A stretch of 64,000 nucleotides of DNA from positions 930,001 to 994,000 of the forward strand of contig NZ_OZ034994.1 in the NCBI RefSeq assembly GCF_964031045.1, written 5' to 3'. Every line of letters begins with the position of its first letter. Position 1 is the first letter of the stretch. Below the pieces are notes generated by a model, which saw only the letters and a program-made list of their open reading frames with translations, was not told the DNA's origin and made no database searches. The position numbers and the translations under genes were made by a program. The stretch comes from Spiroplasma endosymbiont of Aspidapion aeneum. GTDB taxonomy: Bacteria > Bacillota_I > Bacilli_A > Mycoplasmatales > Mycoplasmataceae. Below, in pieces: positions 59,356 through 64,000 of this stretch.

Positions 59356-60082
59356 CTTCCGCCCCATCTATTATATCTTTAATCTTTTGATTATTTGAGT
59401 AAAATTCATAATATATCTCCATCTGTTTACTTAATAACTCATCTCAATTTGATATATCCTCATTTTTAAATATTTCATTTTCTTTAATAACAATTACTTT
59501 GTTACATAAATTCGCAATATCTTCCAATATGTGCGATGCGTAAATTATTATTTTATCATTTGCAATTTCCTTTAAAAATTCAGAAAGTAATTTTGAAGCT
59601 ACTGGATCAAGGCCAATTGTAGGTTCATCGAGCAGATAAATATCTCGGCTATAACCTAATGTTAAACATATTTTTAGTTTCTGTTTCATTCCTGTTGATA
59701 ATTCTTTTATCTTCTTTTTTGAAGTTAATTTAAAATTTAATAATTTTGCTATATTTTTAACATTACTTTTTTTATCTTTATTCAGTGATGTAAAAATAGA
59801 AACAAATCGTTTAACAGTTAATGAATTGGGAAGATCATCTTCACTGGATATATAACCCACATTGTCTAGATTAAACAAACGATCTTTAGTAAATACATTA
59901 TTAACTTTAACATCACCTTCATTTGGTATTAAAAAACCAGTTAATAAGCGCAAAAATGTAGTCTTACCCGCACCATTAACACCCAATAAACCAATAATCC
60001 CTTTATCAATTTCTAGGTTTATATTAGTCAAACCAGCCTCATTATCAAACATCTTATTAACACTGTTAAAAATTACCTTCAT
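59348..60082 (-). CDS. ABC transporter ATP-binding protein (ABC-2/exporter type)
   Basis: A 244-aa ATPase: Walker A GLLGVNGAGKTTFLRLLTGF, Q-loop-like VGYISSEDDLP, signature ELSTGMKQKLKICLTLG, Walker B IYLLDEPTIGLDPVASKLL, H-loop YASHILEDI. The pattern is that of exporters of the NatA/CcmA/DRI group (bacteriocin, antibiotic or lipid). It lies between a lipoprotein gene (13 bp upstream) and its permease (overlap). Substrate unknown; the three genes look like one unit. Confidence 0.88.
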
Positions 60083-60095
60083 ATTTCAACCTTAT

Positions 60096-60587
60096 CTATT
60101 TAAATTTACTATAATTTAATCTAATTTTTATTTCTTTAACAATTTGTTTTTTTTGTGTGTTATCGTTTGATTCATACTCAAATTTTGTTGTTATTTCCGA
60201 TTGTTTCTTATTGGAATTTATCTTTTGAGTAAAAACAACTTTTAATTCAAAATAACAACACTCTATAGATCCAGAAACTTCATCTTGAAAATATGACATT
60301 CGCAGAGGCCTATTATCATCATACACAACATCAACTTTTATATTATCATCTGATGTTTTACAATTAGCACTATCGGTTCTAAATATGCTGCCCATTCAAT
60401 ATGGACTAATAAATATATAGTTTTGATTATTTTCATCACTCTGAAGCATTGTTTTTTTTATAAAAAGGGTTTTATCCTTATCAAAAGGGTTTGGCATATT
60501 TATATTATCTATCCCACAAGAAACGGTGCCTTTAATTGGTATTGTTATAAGTGATAAAGCACCAAAATATTTTAATATTTTTTTCAT
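60096..60587 (-). CDS. Small lipoprotein of unknown function
   Basis: A 163-aa secreted lipoprotein. The start MKKILKYFGALSLITIPIKG with lipobox TVSC (Cys ~25) is the usual mollicute lipoprotein leader. The mature part is polar, with a few Cys (CKTSDDN, SIECCYFEL) and beta-type stretches, ending IVKEIKIRLNYSKFK. AGGAG lies 7 nt before ATG 60585-60587. It is the first gene before the ABC ATPase and permease, so it could be their substrate-binding partner or their cargo. Longer upstream frames lack a ribosome site. Confidence 0.75.
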
Positions 60588-60780
60588 AAATACTCCTATT
60601 TCTAAATATTTACTATTTAAAATTAAAGTGTTAGCAAGAAAATATTCAAATGTAAAATGCAACACCTATTAACACTATTATACATTATCTTTATTATTAA
60701 AATAAATATTTCGTCATTTATCCAGAAAATTAGATTTTGTTATAAATAATGTTTATTTTACATTTTATTGAAAATAAAAA

Positions 60781-60830
60781 ATAATAAGTAAATCTAAGTG
60801 TAATTAATTACACTTAGATTTACTTATTAT
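60781..60830 (-). terminator. Perfect 50-bp palindrome, terminator of the PTS gene
   Basis: 25-bp arms (60781-60805 and 60806-60830) form an uninterrupted inverted repeat with no loop bases besides the turn; the core reads AGTGTAATTAATTACACT. It lies 10 bp after the PTS stop codon, and T-rich sequence follows on the minus strand. Confidence 0.75.
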
Positions 60831-60839
60831 ATATAATTG

Positions 60840-62786
60840 CTATTTAACGGATTTAGATTTCTTTGGAGGATAAATAATTGTATGAATAAGACCGCCCAAT
60901 AAAATTTCACTTATTATAATAATGCCAAAACCAATATTTGGATAACCAATAGTATCAGTGGTTGAAAAACTAAATATTATTCCAAATAGATTTAGTAACC
61001 CACCATAAAATTTTAGATTGAATAACGATATTAATAAACCGATAAAAATAGCTGTGATAAAGTTTGCAAGTTGTGCTCTTAATTTATATTTTTCCTTAAA
61101 ATAAATAAACCCTTCTGATATAGATTTTAACATGCATTTATTTGCTTCTTTTGTTGCTAGTTTTTCCTCATTAGACATCCTATTTCTTCAAACTATACCT
61201 CTTATTCATAAACAACTAACAGGTAAAACTATAGCAATTGAAGTTGCTGTTATTGGTGTCATTCAAATATCTCTAATATCAATAGCCATAGAATCATAAA
61301 ATAAAATTCCCGATATTAATAAAAATCATTTATTAACTGGGCCACCACAATCCCAGAGCATCCCTATTATAAATATGTATGTTATAAAAAATCTAAACCA
61401 TATCTTATTATTCATATTATGAATTTTATTATAAAATTGGTAATTAATGTTTGCTATATATTTGTAGCAAAGGCATAATAATAGCATAATAGCAATTGGT
61501 ATTAATATGTTATAAATTCACATAAAGCCCTCATATAAATTTTTTAGAACATCTTGATTCCCTTTTGATAAAATAGATTTTTTTCTACCAAAAAAAATAT
61601 TATTAATAAAAGAGAGTAGCTTATGCATTACAAATAAAAGAGTGAATAATACTAACATTGCTATGGTTCCGATGCTTTTTATGTTAAACTCAAAAAAATT
61701 ATATTCTGTTATTGACCCTATAACTATAAAACTAGATCCCATAATTATAAGACTCTTATCAAAACAAATATAGAGAAGTCTAGATATTAGGATTACCGGT
61801 CCTAATAACGCAACAGCTTGGGAATATTTTATTATATTTTCATAATTTTCAATATTGGTTCATTTACTAATATATATCAAAAAACTAATTGTAACTCCTA
61901 GAAACATCATTATACTTAATGCAATATTTGAAGAATAATTAAAATTTTTATAAATTGTTATATTAAAAAAATTTCTAAAAATTTTTCCTCTTTTTTCGCC
62001 ATTGAGACCATTAAAGATTTTATCTGTATTTTTTAACACATCAGATGTTCTAACTCTTATAATATTTTTATGTTTTATGTGAGATATGTCTATAACTCTG
62101 TCAACTGCAATTATTACTCCACTCGCTTTTTCAAGATCCTCATCTGTGATAATATTAAGGTCACCCTTAGTACCGTGAGTTTCCACCTTAATGATAAAAT
62201 CTTTATCATTGGCATATTTTTTAAGTTTTTCTTCAACCAAATATGTGTGTGCAAGGCCATATGTACAAGCAGATACTGCCAAATAAAAAGGTTGACCATT
62301 AATAGGTTGCTTATCATCAATAGATATTTTATTCTCAAAGTTAATATTATTACTAATTATTTCTAATAATTCATTCTTGTTTCTTGCATTTAATAATTGT
62401 TCTATTATAATTTCATTCATTAATAATTTGGCAATTTCACCCATTGCATCTATGTGTTCATTATTGTTAGGGCTCAACATAGAAATAATAAATTTTACAG
62501 GTCTATTATCCAACGAGTTTCATTCAACAGGATATTTTAACTTCAGTATGATTATTATTGGTTGTCTAAAACTGTTTATAATAGTGTGTGGAATTGCTAT
62601 TTGGTTACCAAAACCTGTAGTATCTTTTTTTTCTCGATCTACTAATTTATTAAATAAAATATCCTTATTATCAAATAACGAAAGTTCATCACAACAGATA
62701 GATGCAATCTTTTTGAGAATGTTAGCCTTATCAAGTTTTTCATCAATAAAATATATATTTTTAATATCAAGTTGTTTACTATTCAT
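60840..62786 (-). CDS. Fructose-type PTS enzyme II, fused A-B-C domains
   Basis: A 648-aa membrane protein that imports and phosphorylates a sugar, probably fructose or a related hexose, with PEP from HPr. EIIA (1-~150) has the active His in FGNQIAIPHTII (~67). EIIB (~165-260) has VSACTYGLAHTYLVEE, matching ACPTGIAHT of the fructose family with the phosphorylated Cys ~174. EIIC (~285-640) has about eight helices and MLWDCGGPVNKW (family DMGGPVNK). ATG 62784-62786 follows GGATGG; earlier ATG codons are less well placed. It is a single-gene unit. The degenerate second residue after Cys (Thr-Tyr for Pro-Thr) makes the exact sugar uncertain. Confidence 0.88.
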
Positions 62787-62818
62787 AATTACCATCCAAT
62801 TTATCATTAATATATTCT

Positions 62819-62824
62819 ATTATA
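62819..62824 (-). promoter_or_regulatory. -10 box of the PTS gene
   Basis: TATAAT on the minus strand (context GGGGTATAATAG), 32 bp before the start codon; the -35 box is poor. Confidence 0.45.
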
Positions 62825-63146
62825 CCCCTTTTTTTAAATAAAATAATTATAAAAATAAAATTGAACTAATTTGTTATTTATAATACATTAATGTGTTCAT
62901 AAGGGTATAATAAATGCTAATAATACAAAAAGACTGTGTATAATAATATACAAAGTTAATTATTAGCAAAATTAATCGATAGATTAAATATTTGATTTTA
63001 AGAATTAAAAACGCAAATACTTTTTAAAATAAAAAAATGATTAATTATAGTAAGGGAAAATTAAAATAATACTATTGTAAAAATAAGTTTAATGGCAATA
63101 ACTAAAAATTAAATTAACAAAGAAATAATATTATAATTTATAATAT
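62825..63146. other. Intergenic region, no gene seen
   Basis: AT-rich DNA between the PTS promoter and the end of the next gene. No coding frame and no convincing terminator. Confidence 0.4.
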
Positions 63147-63995
63147 TTAATTTTTTTCTTCAATTTGTTTTGCTAAAACATACTTACTATAAAATTTATG
63201 TTTTATAACGTGGTTAGATGCGATCAAATATAAGAAAGATAATAATATATATAATGTAAAGGCAACTATTGCAAAAATAATAGCAGAAACAATTGCAACT
63301 GTTGTTTGTAAGTCTCCAAAGTAATGCGTAGCATTCATATAGTATTCATATTTATTACCATCAACTGTTGCTCCATCAATAAATAATTTACCAACATTTG
63401 CCTCCTTAACAACAATAAATCTTCATATTTCAACAAATGCTCAAGCAATGATGTATATCATTCCATATCATATTTCTTTTTTAAAATATTTCTTTATTAC
63501 AAACTCTTCTTTGTTATTAAACATGATATGGTAGTAAATTAAAAATAATATGGGAAATATTAAATGGTATCATAAGTTAACAAAATTATACCAATCAAAT
63601 TTTGGATTAGATAGAATATTAATAAACATAAACATTCCCACAAAGCCAGTAATAGAGATATAAACCGCTATCACGTTTGCCCATTCCTTCGACAATGATT
63701 TTCTAAAACTCATATTGTAGTAATGAACTCCATACATTATTAAAAATACACAGCACAGTATATTAGTTTGTTGAGTAAAAAAAGTAAAAAAGTTTAATGT
63801 TTGTGTTCATCCGTCAACCTGTAAATAATTAATAACTTTTTTCTTTTGCCCTTCTATATTTTCAATATTTTTCAAACTAGAAATTGCATTTAAATTGACA
63901 AAATAGTCAATAACAACAAAAATTAGTCCTATTATTCCAATAGATATTGCATATATTATGCTAAGCATTTCATATTTTCTTTTTTTTATTTTCAT
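63147..63995 (-). CDS. Multi-pass membrane protein, unknown function (possibly DUF1600-like)
   Basis: A 282-aa protein with six or seven helices: LSIIYAISIGIIGLIFVVID, the loop with FTQQTNILCCVFLIMYG, VIAVYISITGFVGMFMFI, NLWYHLIFPILFLIYYHI, IWYGMIYIIAWAFVEIWRF and VAIVSAIIFAIVAFTLYILL. The segment TQQTN, conserved His in YHLIFP and the overall plan recall the Pr6Pr/DUF1600-type membrane proteins frequent in mollicutes; this is recollection, not a search. The ATG at 63993-63995 is only 5 bp from the window edge, so its ribosome site is not visible and the gene could begin further upstream. Confidence 0.65.
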
Positions 63996-64000
63996 AATTT

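Overview
The window is AT-rich DNA from a wall-less bacterium (Mollicutes), most likely a Spiroplasma or a close relative in the Entomoplasmatales. Evidence: reading frames run on only if UGA is read as tryptophan (genetic code 4; e.g. inside trpS, pyrH, eno, both pyk genes, thrS and pstB). The 16S gene has the Spiroplasma/Mycoides-clade character. A lipoprotein carries the short mollicute-type lipobox leader. The biochemistry is that of a fermenting mollicute (PTS sugar uptake, GapN, two pyruvate kinases). About nine tenths of the genes lie on the minus strand. No tRNA gene was found.

Layout. 1-7.8 kb: the end of a Pro/Gln repeat protein, frr and pyrH on the minus strand; a plus-strand gene of unknown function that looks split by a -1 frameshift site; then gapN and an operon of dUTPase, a 489-aa unknown and a SpoU-type RNA methylase. 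7.9-9.6 kb: pgi and an S1-domain protein. 9.6-11.9 kb: gene-poor DNA with a decayed IS3-like transposase. 11.9-16.9 kb: a complete rRNA operon (16S-23S-5S, no spacer tRNA). 17.4-23.4 kb: accessory stretch with an acidic-tailed membrane protein, a broken small membrane gene, a small unknown and a nuclease-helicase fusion. 23.5-30.5 kb: trpS, nadK, an ABC exporter, a formate/nitrite-type channel and thrS. 31.1-39.3 kb: glycolysis block (pyk, ferredoxin, a small zinc-ribbon-like membrane protein, second pyk, pfkA, hpt, ruvX, PAP2 protein, eno). 39.3-55.2 kb: housekeeping and phosphate block (typA, uvrC, phoU, pstB, a fused pstCA permease, pstS, smc, rnc, plsX, a Cys-rich miniprotein, fakA, an Asp23 protein). 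55.2-58.4 kb: an alpha/beta hydrolase flanked by decayed transposase DNA. 58.4-64 kb: an ABC transporter with a lipoprotein, a fused fructose-type PTS EIIABC and a membrane protein at the right edge.

How it fits together. PTS import, Pgi, PfkA, GapN, Eno and two pyruvate kinases account for much of glycolysis. FakA and PlsX belong to phospholipid synthesis from fatty acids. The Pst genes form one minus-strand run directly behind smc. The accessory parts are marked by remnants of one related IS3-like element at three places (about 10-11.4, 30.5-30.7 and 56.5-58.2 kb). The observations most worth checking are the A AAA AAG frameshift site in the 1862-3159 gene, the nuclease-helicase protein, the ThrRS lacking its editing residues, the Cys-rich protein in front of plsX, and a gene-conversion-like tract between the two pyk genes. 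All names rest on reading motifs by eye; no database search was possible.
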